Shown: positions 8,811 through 17,864, counted from the stretch's first letter. The stretch: DNA of 64,000 bases from Bin87 sp965203985 (GCA_965203985.1 CBDBDS010000010.1:124001-188000); one strand, 5' to 3'. Numbers and translations are program-made. The notes: a model not told the origin generated them from the sequence alone.

Positions 8811-9836
8811 GTGATGACACTGGCGGCAATGAACATAACGGCTCCGTTTGCCGCGCCGGTTGGTCTGGTGTTGGGCGCATGGCCAACGCTGGCCTTCTCC
8901 GGACGGCCGAACGGGGATGCGTCGGTTCATCATACTCCGGTGCTGATTGCAGAGACGGTGGAATGGCTGTCGGTGAGCCCGGGCAAGGTTTACCTGGACG
9001 GCACCGTTGGGGAAGGCGGACATTCCGAGGCGATCCTTGACGCATCGGGGCCTACCGGAGTTGTCCTGGGAATAGACCGCGACCCGCGGTCGGTGGATGT
9101 GGCTCGCCAGCGGTTGACCGGCTATGGGGACCGCGCTCGGATCATGCACGGGAACTACGCCGACATGAGCGAACTGGCGCGGCAAGCCGGGATCGAGCGT
9201 GTGGATGGAATTTTGCTGGACCTGGGATTTTCCTCGCGCCAGGTTGACGCCGCCGGTTACGGGTTTTCTTTCCAACGGGACGAACCCCTGGACATGCGCT
9301 ACGACACCGTGGGATCAACGGCTGACGACTTGCTGAACCACACTGACGAGCGCGAGTTGGCCGACGTAATTTTCCGCTACGGGGAGGAACGGCGCAGCCG
9401 CGCGGTCGCCAGGGCTATCGTCGCGTCGCGGCCGATTAACAGCACAGGCCGGCTGGCCTCGGTGGTCGCCAGGGCTCTCGGCGGGCGCCGTGGAGGGCGG
9501 CACCCGGCCACGAGAACGTTCCAGGCGCTGCGAATCGCGGTCAATGAGGAGTTGATGCACCTTCAGGCCGGCTTGGACGCCGTGCCGGGGATGTTGGGAC
9601 CGGGCGGCCGGTTGGTGGTGATCAGTTACCACAGCCTGGAAGACCGGCTGGTCAAGGCCTGGATGGACCGGGAAGCGACGCAATGCGTCTGTCCTCCGGA
9701 ACTGCCCGTTTGCGCGTGTGACCACGAACCGACGGTGCGGTTCGCGCGGCGGCGGGTGATCCGCCCGTCTGCAACCGAAACGGAAAACAACCCGCGCAGC
9801 AGGAGCGCGCGCCTCAGGGCGGTGGAACGCATCTGA
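8811..9836 (+). CDS. rsmH: 16S rRNA (cytosine-1402 N4)-methyltransferase RsmH
   Basis: RsmH (MraW) methylates N4 of C1402 in the 16S rRNA decoding centre using SAM. The core begins at HHTPVLIAETVEWL (about residue 40), followed by DGTVGEGGHSEAIL (SAM site), LDLGFSSRQVD, GFSFQRDEPLDMRYD and a C-terminal ISYHSLEDRLVKAW. The first 38 residues are not part of the family and no clear ribosome binding site marks this ATG, so the real start may be further in. It precedes ftsA by 64 bases, which keeps the usual link to division genes. Confidence 0.92.
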   Translation: MMTLAAMNITAPFAAPVGLVLGAWPTLAFSGRPNGDASVHHTPVLIAETVEWLSVSPGKVYLDGTVGEGGHSEAILDASGPTGVVLGIDRDPRSVDVARQRLTGYGDRARIMHGNYADMSELARQAGIERVDGILLDLGFSSRQVDAAGYGFSFQRDEPLDMRYDTVGSTADDLLNHTDERELADVIFRYGEERRSRAVARAIVASRPINSTGRLASVVARALGGRRGGRHPATRTFQALRIAVNEELMHLQAGLDAVPGMLGPGGRLVVISYHSLEDRLVKAWMDREATQCVCPPELPVCACDHEPTVRFARRRVIRPSATETENNPRSRSARLRAVERI

Positions 9837-9900
9837 TCCGCTGCCCGTAAATGATCATAGTTTTTCTCTCATAATCACATTCGACCGAGGGAAGGCCACA

Positions 9901-11199
9901 ATGCCACAGGAATCGATGTACGCCGCCGTTGACATAGGCACCAGCAAAATTATTTCGATCGTCGCGCGGCTCGGGCCGGAAGGGGAGTTGAAGCCGCTCG
10001 GCACAGGCGTGGCGCCGTCCCACGGCGTGCAGCAGGGCGTCATCGACGATTTTGGCGAAGTGCAGAACAGCTTGCAGGAGAGCATGGCGGAGTGCCTGCG
10101 CTACGTGGGACGCAATCCCGTGGACAGGTTCAACGTGGTGGTGAATGGTGATCACCTGGTCAGCGTGAACTCGACGGAGATGTTGGGCAGTGGCGAAGAG
10201 GTGGTGACGATCACGGAGCAGCGCCTGCGCTCGCTCATGAGCAGCACTTCCGGGAGCCTGGAACAACAACTGGATAGCCGCAGCGAACAGACGCTGCACA
10301 TGATCCCGATGCGATACCGGCTGGACGGCATGACCGGAGTGCGCAACCCAACCGGACTGGATACCAACGAGTTGCAGTTGGAGGCCCACATCGTCCGCGG
10401 CATGTCGGTGCCGCTGGGAAACACCGTGCGCGCATTGCAGTCGTGCAAGGCCAGGGTGGGTGGGATGATTGCCCATCCGTTGGCCTCGGCCGAAGGGGTT
10501 CTCACCGCCGACGAGCGGGAGATGGGTGTGGTGGTGGCGGACATCGGGGCTGGGACGATCAAGACGGCGATTTATCGCGAGGGGACGCCGATCTACTCGT
10601 CGGTGGTTCCGGTAGGCGGCAATCAGCTGACCCGGGATTTGGCGGTGGCGATGCGCGTCCCGTACCAGATGGCTGAGGACCTGAAGATCCAGTTCGGTCA
10701 CGCGCTTCCCGATGCGCTTCCGTCAAACGAAGAGGTGCTGATCCCGGCTACCCAGGTGCAACCAAGGCGTATGGTGTTGCGTCGCGAGCTTTGTGAGCCG
10801 CTGTATTTGCGATCGCTGCAGGTGCTGAAACTCTTCAGCGAAGAGCTCCATAAGGCAGAGATAGGATCCATGCCGCCGGGAGGGATCGTGTTGACGGGTG
10901 GGGTATCCCGCATGCCCGGACTGGCGGAGATGGCCTACCGGGGCTTGAGAACCGACGTGCGCGTGGGTGTGCCGTTGTGGTACGCGGGATTGCCGGAAAC
11001 GCTGCGGCAACCCGAATTCTCCGCCGTGTTGGGCGCCCTGCAGTGGGCGGTCAAGCATCGCAACCGGCCGGACCGGGAACGGCCGCGCGGTTCCGGGGAG
11101 CGGACCTGGTCTCCGGCTTCTCTTTTCCGGCGGCCTTTCGCACGCTCCGGCTCGCGGCAAGCCGCTGCCGAGCCTGAGTTCGAAGACGAACCAAGCTAG
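9901..11199 (+). CDS. ftsA: Cell division protein FtsA
   Basis: FtsA is the actin-like protein that tethers FtsZ to the membrane and recruits the divisome. The phosphate-1 motif AAVDIGTSKI opens the protein, VVADIGAGTIKTAIY is the phosphate-2 loop near residue 215, and GGIVLTGGVSRMPG is the adenosine motif near 325. The start has a GAGGGAAGG ribosome binding site. The last 40 residues are basic and partly amphipathic (SPASLFRRPFARSG), followed by an acidic end, so the membrane-targeting helix is not strictly terminal. Confidence 0.95.
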   Translation: MPQESMYAAVDIGTSKIISIVARLGPEGELKPLGTGVAPSHGVQQGVIDDFGEVQNSLQESMAECLRYVGRNPVDRFNVVVNGDHLVSVNSTEMLGSGEEVVTITEQRLRSLMSSTSGSLEQQLDSRSEQTLHMIPMRYRLDGMTGVRNPTGLDTNELQLEAHIVRGMSVPLGNTVRALQSCKARVGGMIAHPLASAEGVLTADEREMGVVVADIGAGTIKTAIYREGTPIYSSVVPVGGNQLTRDLAVAMRVPYQMAEDLKIQFGHALPDALPSNEEVLIPATQVQPRRMVLRRELCEPLYLRSLQVLKLFSEELHKAEIGSMPPGGIVLTGGVSRMPGLAEMAYRGLRTDVRVGVPLWYAGLPETLRQPEFSAVLGALQWAVKHRNRPDRERPRGSGERTWSPASLFRRPFARSGSRQAAAEPEFEDEPS

Positions 11200-11293
11200 A
11201 ACACCGGACGCCGGACGCGTTGATCGCAAACCGGCGCAATTTGATCATCGCCAAACCACAAACCAACCAACAATAACAGGAGGCGAAAGGACG

Positions 11294-12436
11294 ATGATAT
11301 TTCCCGATAACTCTGCGTCATGGGAGCCAGCCGAAGGTTTTGATGAAACCGACGGCCTGATACCCGAGATCGGACGGGGGGTACCGCTGATAAAAGTGCT
11401 TGGCGTGGGCGGCGGCGGCTCCAACGCGGTGAGCCGCATGTATAAGGAAAAGCTGCCCGTGGTCGAATATTACGCGTTGAACACGGATGCACAGCACCTT
11501 TCCCGGTGCGACGTGCACTACCGGATTCCGCTGGGCCGCAACCTGACCCGCGGGCTGGGCGCTGGCGCACAACCTGAGCTGGGGCGGCAAGCGGCGGAGG
11601 AGTCGCGGGGCGACATCGAGCAGGCAGTGAGCGGCGCGGACATGGTGTTCCTGGCGGTGGGCATGGGCGGAGGTACCGGCACCGGAGCCGCCCCGGTGGT
11701 GGCGCAGATCGCCAAGGAGTCGGGCGCCCTGACCATCGCGGTGGTGAGCCGGCCCTTCGGCTTCGAGGCCCAGATGCGGCGCAAGAACGCCGAGGATGGC
11801 CTGGAACGGCTGCAGGACCATGTCGACACCATGATTGTCATTCCCAATGACCGCCTGTTGGCCCTCAACGAGGAACAGTCCGACTCTTACTCCTGGGAGG
11901 ACGCGCTGAAACTGGCTGACTCGGTGCTGCACCAGGGCATCAGCGCGATCGCGGAAGTGGTCACGGTGCCCGGCGAGATCAACGTGGACTTCGCCGACGT
12001 GAAGACGATCCTGACCGGCGCCGGCCAGGCCTGGCTGTCCATTGGCCGGGGTCGGGGTGAAGGCCGCGCCCGGGAGGCGGCCCGGCAATGCACCACTAGC
12101 CCGTTGCTGGACATTTCGCTGGAAGGGTCGCGGCGGATCCTGTTCGTCCTGACCGGCGGCAACAACCTGTCGCTGCAAGAAGTTCAGGAAGCGGCGGCGG
12201 TGGTCGAGGAGTTGGCGGACCCCAACGCCAACATCATCTTCGGAACCAACCGGGATGCCCGGCTGGACGACGAAGTCAAGATGACGATGGTTGCCGCGGA
12301 TTTCCCGGCGGCGATAGATACCCCGGAAGACGACATCGCCAAGTTGCTGAACGAGATGGACGTACCGGAAAGACGGGATTACGAACTCCCGACGTTCTTG
12401 CAGAACCGCCAGAATCGCAGAGGATTTTACCGTTAG
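11294..12436 (+). CDS. ftsZ: Cell division protein FtsZ
   Basis: FtsZ is the tubulin-like GTPase that forms the division ring. The GTP signature GGGTGTG is at residues 125-131, the T7 catalytic loop reads NVDFADVKTIL, and the protein closes with YELPTFLQNR, a good match to the C-terminal peptide that binds FtsA. The ATG at 11294 follows CAGGAGGCGAAAGG; the frame is open much further upstream, but that part is antisense-like noise over ftsA. It is 380 aa and is followed by a strong terminator, so the division operon ends here. Confidence 0.97.
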   Translation: MIFPDNSASWEPAEGFDETDGLIPEIGRGVPLIKVLGVGGGGSNAVSRMYKEKLPVVEYYALNTDAQHLSRCDVHYRIPLGRNLTRGLGAGAQPELGRQAAEESRGDIEQAVSGADMVFLAVGMGGGTGTGAAPVVAQIAKESGALTIAVVSRPFGFEAQMRRKNAEDGLERLQDHVDTMIVIPNDRLLALNEEQSDSYSWEDALKLADSVLHQGISAIAEVVTVPGEINVDFADVKTILTGAGQAWLSIGRGRGEGRAREAARQCTTSPLLDISLEGSRRILFVLTGGNNLSLQEVQEAAAVVEELADPNANIIFGTNRDARLDDEVKMTMVAADFPAAIDTPEDDIAKLLNEMDVPERRDYELPTFLQNRQNRRGFYR

Positions 12437-12459
12437 ACCAACCCCCGCCGGATCCTCGA

Positions 12460-12495
12460 GGCCCCCTCTTCTTTGGGGAGAGGGGGCCAATTTTT
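12460..12495 (+). terminator. Rho-independent terminator after ftsZ
   Basis: GGCCCCCTCT and AGAGGGGGCC form a perfect 10-bp stem around a 9-base loop, followed by AATTTTT. It lies 23 bases after the ftsZ stop and separates the division operon from nrdR. Confidence 0.9.
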
Positions 12496-12583
12496 GTGTC
12501 TCCACGATTGGCGTGGCGCAAATTGTGAAAAATCCGGCGCAAATTCTGAAGGCGGGCACCGTGCGAACCGGAATCGAGGTGGG

Positions 12584-12661
12584 TATAATCCTGACTACCA
12601 CAAGTTGTGGTTTTGGGGATCGAAAACACAATATGTTCCGTTTTCAAAAACTGTTTGAAAA
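12584..12661 (+). promoter_or_regulatory. nrdR promoter region with palindromes and an NrdR-box-like site
   Basis: A TATAAT hexamer lies at 12584-12589. Downstream come three symmetric elements. ACCACAA-G-TTGTGGT (12597-12611) is a perfect 7-bp palindrome. ACACAATATGTT (12626-12637) matches one half of the known NrdR box (ACACWATATATWGTGT). TTTTCAAA-AACTG-TTTGAAAA (12641-12661) is a perfect 8-bp inverted repeat. Autoregulation by NrdR is an inference. Confidence 0.5.
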
Positions 12662-12685
12662 AGCAACCAAAAGGTAACCAATCCC

Positions 12686-13213
12686 ATGAAATGCCCTTAC
12701 TGTGAAACGGCGCAAAGCAAGGTGACCGATTCGCGGGATGCCGACAACGGCATCCGGCGGCGGCGGGAATGCCTGTCCTGCGGGCGTCGGTTCACCACCC
12801 ACGAACAGGTGAGGCTGCCGGCCCTGCAAGTGGAAAAGCGTGACGGCCGGCGCCAGGAATTCAGCCGGGCCAAGCTGGTGTCGGGGATCGACATGGCCTG
12901 CACGCGGAGGCCAATTCCCCGTCGGGACATCGACCGCCTGGCCGACGATATTGAAACGGAACTCCAGCGCCTGGGCAGCGGCGTGGTCCAATCCCGTGAC
13001 TTGGGATTGATGGTCCTGGAGAGGCTGCGGGCGCTGGATGAAGTGGCGTACATGCGTTACGCGTCGGTTTATTACGACTTCCAGGGAGCGGACGATTTCG
13101 AAGAACAAGCCCGCTCCCTGCGACAGGGGCACCCGGAACCGCTGCTGAGCCTGGCTGCGGTTACCTCCCGGAGACCCCGGGCTCGCCGCACCAACCGGCG
13201 CAGCGGCCAATAG
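12686..13213 (+). CDS. nrdR: Transcriptional repressor NrdR
   Basis: NrdR is the zinc-finger/ATP-cone repressor of ribonucleotide reductase genes; it senses ATP and dATP. The zinc ribbon uses Cys3, Cys6, Cys29 and Cys32 (MKCPYC and ECLSCG). The ATP cone starts near residue 48 (VEKRDGRRQEFSRAKL) and ends with EVAYMRYASVYYDFQ. At 175 aa it has a basic C-terminal tail of about 20 residues beyond the usual length. The nrdJ gene, its expected target, lies 1.2 kb downstream on the same strand. Confidence 0.95.
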   Translation: MKCPYCETAQSKVTDSRDADNGIRRRRECLSCGRRFTTHEQVRLPALQVEKRDGRRQEFSRAKLVSGIDMACTRRPIPRRDIDRLADDIETELQRLGSGVVQSRDLGLMVLERLRALDEVAYMRYASVYYDFQGADDFEEQARSLRQGHPEPLLSLAAVTSRRPRARRTNRRSGQ

Positions 13214-13399
13214 CGAACCGCCGACTCTGGCCTTACATCAAACAGGAATTGATCTGTGGATCGCATCGAGGCGTATCAACTAAAGGACTCAAGGACGCTC
13301 CGGCATCGCCACCATCGCCGGGCGTCCCGGTCGAATCAAAAGGGCAAAACTGCCACCTGCTCGCCATACCAAACCCAAAGGGAGGTGTTCAACACCATC

Positions 13400-13657
13400 A
13401 TGAGCAGCACCGTACAATACTCCGCCTTCACAAGGCTGTTGACCCACAACAACCGGGTCCACGACATGGAGGGGATGCTGCGGAAGATGTGGGTCCCGTC
13501 GGACTGGGAAACCGCCGACGCGGACAATGGCGACCCGTGGATTCCGAACCCCTTTGCCGAGCTTCAGGATGACCTGGACCGAGAGGCCCGGGCGTGCCTG
13601 GTGAGTTGCTGGGCGGCATTGCCGACGCAGCGGGAGGATGATGACCTCATCGCGTAA
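13400..13657 (+). CDS. Small protein of unknown function
   Basis: An 85-aa acidic protein that I do not recognise. The frame is open from a GTG at 13256 (which has AGGA 9 bases before it), but residues before MSSTVQYSAF look like untranslated sequence. The ATG at 13400 follows GGAGGTG by 12 bases; a GTG at 13385 is also possible. The C-terminal half has a plausible soluble composition (DPWIPNPFAELQDDLDREA). It sits between nrdR and nrdJ in the same direction. Confidence 0.4.
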   Translation: MSSTVQYSAFTRLLTHNNRVHDMEGMLRKMWVPSDWETADADNGDPWIPNPFAELQDDLDREARACLVSCWAALPTQREDDDLIA

Positions 13658-13763
13658 AAGCGTCCACCGTCCTGGACGGCCGATGGCGGCTGGCGTCGCC
13701 CCGCCGCGTCGGATGCTGACGAATCAACTCCAGCATGAGCCTGTCGCTCGGGAGCCTGAAGCA

Positions 13764-14210
13764 ATGCAACATTCGGTGCATTACAAAGTAGACATCCACT
13801 GCGGCCCGTGCCCGGAAGGGGCCGAGGCCGAGATTGCCCAACGGTTGCGAACCGCGTTTGCGGTGACCAACTGTCGCAACACGCCCACCGGTTTGGCGCT
13901 GCGGCTGAACGCGGGTCACCAGTACGCGTACGGAGCTTTGCGAGATTTCGCGGACCTGATAGCGGAAACGCTGACCCGGCTGGGAATAAGCATGACCTCC
14001 GGGGTGGTGCGCCTGGTCACCAGGGGCACACCCGGCGAGGAAGGGGTCTGGCATCGCGTGCAGGACGCAACGGCTGCGCTGGTCGGATTGGACCTGCGGC
14101 CGGAGCGGGAAACGCCGGTGCTGTACTTCTACAAGGGATTGCGGTTCGATCTGGACCTGTCCGCACGATTCAAGGGGGCGAGCAGGAAAAGCGAGGTCGG
14201 AGCAATCTGA
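13764..14210 (+). CDS. Protein of unknown function between nrdR and nrdJ
   Basis: A 148-aa protein from ATG 13764, or 190 aa if it starts at 13638. The upstream part looks non-coding and overlaps the previous gene. Visible features are a single CGPCPEG motif near the N-terminus, a long helical stretch (DFADLIAETLTRLGI) and a positively charged tail. No family was recognised. Its position suggests co-transcription with nrdR, but nothing links it to nucleotide reduction. Confidence 0.5.
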   Translation: MQHSVHYKVDIHCGPCPEGAEAEIAQRLRTAFAVTNCRNTPTGLALRLNAGHQYAYGALRDFADLIAETLTRLGISMTSGVVRLVTRGTPGEEGVWHRVQDATAALVGLDLRPERETPVLYFYKGLRFDLDLSARFKGASRKSEVGAI

Positions 14211-14357
14211 TCGCAAATGCGGGGCGTTGGCGCGCCGACGCCCCGCCGGATCGGTCTGATCGCCCCCGACGCGTGAGAAGGTTGATGGTTTAAACTACAG
14301 CGGCGCACGGTAGCCCCATGCGTATCGCCGTTCTTAATCTGTCATTCATAAATTTGT

Positions 14358-14371
14358 TCCATATAGTTGGA
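14358..14371 (+). promoter_or_regulatory. Possible NrdR-type operator upstream of nrdJ
   Basis: TCCATATAGTTGGA has TCCA/TGGA arms around an AT core. Its reverse complement contains ACTATATGG, which partly matches the NrdR box. It lies 20 bases before the nrdJ start, a good place for a repressor. The match is weak and is offered only because nrdR is nearby. Confidence 0.25.
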
Positions 14372-14390
14372 TTTGAGGGAGGTACTTGCT

Positions 14391-16823
14391 GTGGCAACCG
14401 CTATGGGAATTGAACCGGTGGGCAGGGTCGATTCGGCGAGGCGGCGCATGCGCGACGCAATGGTCGCGGCCGGCATAGCCGGCGAGTACAACGATCGCAA
14501 CGGAACCCTGACGGATAACGCGAGGGTCGTGCTGCAGCGTCGGTATCTGTCCAAAGACCGGGAAGGCAACGTGCTGGAAGACCCGGAAGGAATGTTTCGC
14601 CGGGTAGCGCACAACCTGTCCCAGTCTGAGCTGGAATATGGCGCCACGGAAGAGGAACGCGCCGCGGTGGAGGAGCGCTTCTACCGGGTGATGCGCCGGC
14701 TGGAGTTCCTACCCAACTCGCCAACCCTGATGAACGCCGGGCGCGAGTTGCAGCAGTTGTCGGCGTGCTTTGTGCTGCCGGTCGAGGATTCGCTGGATTC
14801 TATCTTCACCAAGGTTAAGGAAACCGCGCTGATCCACAAAAGCGGCGGCGGCACCGGCTTTGCCTTTTCGCGCCTGCGCCCCGAAGGCGATGTGGTCGGG
14901 TCGACCGGTGGCGTCGCTTCGGGCCCGGTGAGCTTCATCAACGCCTTCGATGCTGCGACCGACGTGGTCAAGCAGGGCGGCACCCGGCGGGGCGCGAACA
15001 TGGGCATCCTGCACGTCACGCATCCCGACGTGCTCCGGTTCATCAGGTCCAAAGAAGATGGAACCCACCTGAGCAACTTCAACATCTCGGTGGCAGTCAC
15101 GGAAGACTTTATGGTGAAGGCGGAAAAGGGCGAGGAATACGATCTCGTGAATCCGCGCACCGGGCAGGTCGTGGATCAGCTCAACGCCGCCGAGGTTTTC
15201 CAGCAGATGACTGAGTTGGCGTGGAGTACCGGCGACCCCGGCATCGTGTTCCTGGACCGGATCAACCGTGACAATCCCAACCCGCAGTTGGGAGACATCG
15301 AGTCGACCAACCCGTGCGGAGAGCAGCCGTTGTTGCCGTATGAGTCTTGCAACCTGGGTTCGTTGAACCTGGCGCGGATGGTCCGCTACACGGCTGACGA
15401 CGTGGTGGTCGACTGGGAACGGATGAGTGAAGTGATCACGACGGCGGTGCACATGCTCGACAGCGTGATCGACATGAACGACTACCCGATACAGGAAATC
15501 GCGGACATGAGCCGGCGGACCCGCCGCATCGGCCTGGGAGTTATGGGATGGTCCGACCTGCTGATCCAGATGGGGGTACGCTACGACAGCGTGGAGGCCC
15601 TGGAGCTGGCCCGCGAGGTGATGAAGTTCATCCAGGCAGAGACCTATCAGGCGTCGTGCGTGCTGGCCGAATCCCGGGGCCCGTTCCCTGAATGGGAAAA
15701 CAGCACGTACAATGACGGCCCGGATTCCTCGCCCATGCGCAACTCGGCGCCGGTGACCATCGCTCCCACGGGCACAATCAGCATCATCGCCGGAGCCTCC
15801 AGCGGAATTGAGCCTCTGTTTGCGCTGTCCTACGTGCGGAACGTGATGGACAACACGCGCCTGGTGGAGGGCAACGTCTTCCTGGAAGCGGTGGCTCGCC
15901 ACGAAGGGTTCTACACCCCGGAACTAATGGAGCATCTGGCCAGCGTCGGCTCCCTGGATGACCTGGACGTGCCGGATTGGGTCAAGAACGTGTTCCGGGT
16001 ATCCCACGACATCGATCCCCGGTGGCACGTGCGGATGCAGGCAGCGTTCCAGGAATACACGGACAACGCGGTGTCCAAGACCATCAATTTCCCCCACGAC
16101 GCCACCGTGGAAGACGTGGCCGAAGCTTACCGTTCCGCCTACACCCTGGGGTGCAAGGGGATTACGGTTTACCGTGACGGCAGCAAATCCGAGCAGGTGT
16201 TGAGCACCGGGGTTGGAGAGCAGGCATCGGAAGCCGAGGATCCGGCAGATCCCGATGACCCGGACGCCGTGAAGATCATTGGGCTCGGCCACCGGGTGCC
16301 CCGGCGCCGGCCGCGGCAGATCTACGGCATCACGGAACGGGTGCGGACCGGACACGGCAACATGTACGTGACCGTCAACATGGATTCCGACGGCCTGCCC
16401 TTCGAGGTGTTCGGGACCATGGGCAAGGCGGGTGGATGCGACGCGGCGCTGCTGGAGGCGGTATCGCGGTTGGTATCGCTGGCGCTGCGAGCCGGCATCG
16501 AGCCAAGCGAGGTTACGCGACAGCTGCGCGGAATCACCTGCTGTCCCGCCTGGGACGATGGGGTGTTGGTCGGTTCCGGGCCGGATGCCGTTGCCCTGGT
16601 GCTGGAAAAGCTTGCCAACGGCGGCAGCGCCCTGGAGAGCGCGCCGGCCGGCGTGCAATTGAGTCTGGCCGGCGGGCCCACGGAGAATGGCAGCAACGGC
16701 TATGCGCCGGCGCCAGTGTATCCGACGGGCTTTTCCCAGCGGTGCCCGGAGTGCAACGGGGGCGTGGTCAGCCAGGAGGGCTGCCTCACCTGCTATTCCT
16801 GCGGGTGGAATAAGTGCGACTAG
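14391..16823 (+). CDS. nrdJ: Vitamin B12-dependent (class II) ribonucleotide reductase
   Basis: The enzyme reduces ribonucleotides to deoxyribonucleotides with an adenosylcobalamin-derived radical, so it needs no oxygen. The 810-aa protein shows NSPTLMNAGR, LSACFVLPVEDS (first redox cysteine), KSGGGTGFAFSRLRP, the active-site NPCGEQPLLPYESCNLGS with the thiyl-radical cysteine, and APTGTISIIAGASSGIEP. The C-terminus ends in a four-cysteine zinc-ribbon-like tail (CPEC...CYSCGWNKCD), presumably the relay for re-reduction. GTG at 14391 was chosen because GGGAGGT sits 7 bases before it; the frame continues upstream to a TTG that would bury that site. Confidence 0.95.
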   Translation: MATAMGIEPVGRVDSARRRMRDAMVAAGIAGEYNDRNGTLTDNARVVLQRRYLSKDREGNVLEDPEGMFRRVAHNLSQSELEYGATEEERAAVEERFYRVMRRLEFLPNSPTLMNAGRELQQLSACFVLPVEDSLDSIFTKVKETALIHKSGGGTGFAFSRLRPEGDVVGSTGGVASGPVSFINAFDAATDVVKQGGTRRGANMGILHVTHPDVLRFIRSKEDGTHLSNFNISVAVTEDFMVKAEKGEEYDLVNPRTGQVVDQLNAAEVFQQMTELAWSTGDPGIVFLDRINRDNPNPQLGDIESTNPCGEQPLLPYESCNLGSLNLARMVRYTADDVVVDWERMSEVITTAVHMLDSVIDMNDYPIQEIADMSRRTRRIGLGVMGWSDLLIQMGVRYDSVEALELAREVMKFIQAETYQASCVLAESRGPFPEWENSTYNDGPDSSPMRNSAPVTIAPTGTISIIAGASSGIEPLFALSYVRNVMDNTRLVEGNVFLEAVARHEGFYTPELMEHLASVGSLDDLDVPDWVKNVFRVSHDIDPRWHVRMQAAFQEYTDNAVSKTINFPHDATVEDVAEAYRSAYTLGCKGITVYRDGSKSEQVLSTGVGEQASEAEDPADPDDPDAVKIIGLGHRVPRRRPRQIYGITERVRTGHGNMYVTVNMDSDGLPFEVFGTMGKAGGCDAALLEAVSRLVSLALRAGIEPSEVTRQLRGITCCPAWDDGVLVGSGPDAVALVLEKLANGGSALESAPAGVQLSLAGGPTENGSNGYAPAPVYPTGFSQRCPECNGGVVSQEGCLTCYSCGWNKCD

Positions 16824-16914
16824 GTGGAGCGTGGGGCCGGGGCGGATGATAATCCGCCCCTGATTATTGATTTTTCGACGACGGCGAAAGGATGCACAAT
16901 TGAGGTGAAATATA

Positions 16915-17220
16915 GTGGTTCCACATCGCCGAGGGCGGTATTCCATAAGGGAGCGGGAATCGTTTCAGTCGGATTGGCGTAGCGGCGTCATCGAAGGTTG
17001 GATTAATCAGTTGGCTGATCCTGCTACACTTGAAAGCATAAAGAGGATATTGTCGGAATCCCCAAGGATTGGGGCGCCTGTTCCCGAAGAGCCTGAAAAC
17101 GTCAGGCGCGTCAGATTTCCCCGCTCTGTTGCTAATCCCACCGGCAGGATAGAAGTCCGTTACGAAGTCATTGAAGACGATGCTACGGTTTGGTTGCTAA
17201 GTGTGGGAAAAGTCAGTTAG
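16915..17220 (+). CDS. RelE/ParE-like small protein, possible toxin
   Basis: A 101-aa protein starting at GTG 16915 after TTGAGGTGAAA. The C-terminal strand pattern (RIEVRYEVIEDDATVWLLSV) resembles the last beta strands of RelE/ParE/HigB-fold toxins. The N-terminal half has helices and several arginines but no diagnostic catalytic set. It faces, and overlaps by 8 bases, a Panacea-domain gene on the other strand. Panacea (DUF4065) proteins act as antitoxins to varied toxins, so a toxin role is a reasonable inference. Confidence 0.5.
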   Translation: MVPHRRGRYSIRERESFQSDWRSGVIEGWINQLADPATLESIKRILSESPRIGAPVPEEPENVRRVRFPRSVANPTGRIEVRYEVIEDDATVWLLSVGKVS

Positions 17221-17749
17221 CGATTCGAGCTCTTCGCAGTTCGCTCGCGCTCGGCATCGGGGCGAACACGCCAGCCAAGTCGTACGGTATCGGCTGCCCG
17301 TCTTCGGTGCCCCGCCAGCCGATATCCTGACGCGAGTATTGCTCGATTCCGGCGGCGTTGAATCCGGCAAAACGCTTCACTTGCGCCTCCAGCGACCCGC
17401 GGTCCTCGAGGCTGAGTAGTTCCAAATTTGGCGGGCGGAGGGGCAGCAGCCAATAGTTCTCGTATCCGGCAACGGTAGTGTCACGCAAAACCTCTACGTC
17501 GCCCTGCTGCTCCATCTGCTCCCTTACCTGGTGCCAGTTCTCCGGGTAAGGGCCGTGGGGAAAATGGAGGTAGGTGGTGCCGGTGACGGGCGCGCCATAC
17601 TGAATGTAGGACTCGCAGTCGGCGTAGTAGAGCATCTTGGTCAACTTGGGCAGGCCAAACTCGGAATCGTCGCTAGACAACTCGCACAGGTAGATTACGA
17701 CCTCAATCAGTTTGGCGCGGTCTTGCTCGAAATTTTCTGGTGCGGCCAT
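17213..17749 (-). CDS. Panacea (DUF4065, SocA-like) domain protein
   Basis: The 178-aa protein has the Panacea signature: KLIEVVIYLCELS, then PKLTKMLYYADCESY, TTYLHFPHGPYPENW and a helical C-terminal part. Members include the proteolytic adaptor SocA and a broad class of antitoxins that neutralise unrelated toxins; some are phage-borne. Here the gene is convergent with the RelE-like gene and shares its last 8 bases with it, whereas Panacea antitoxins usually share an operon with their toxin. No DNA-binding extension is visible. Confidence 0.8.
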   Translation of the reverse strand: MAAPENFEQDRAKLIEVVIYLCELSSDDSEFGLPKLTKMLYYADCESYIQYGAPVTGTTYLHFPHGPYPENWHQVREQMEQQGDVEVLRDTTVAGYENYWLLPLRPPNLELLSLEDRGSLEAQVKRFAGFNAAGIEQYSRQDIGWRGTEDGQPIPYDLAGVFAPMPSASELRRARIAN

Positions 17750-17864
17750 GGCAACTCTCGAAAGCGATAAGCCAGAGGCTGGTTGGTGTCGAAAGTTTAA
17801 GGGGATTGCGTAATTGGCGCAACCGGGTCTTTCAGCGCAGAGGAGATTGGCAGCGTAGTGTGCG

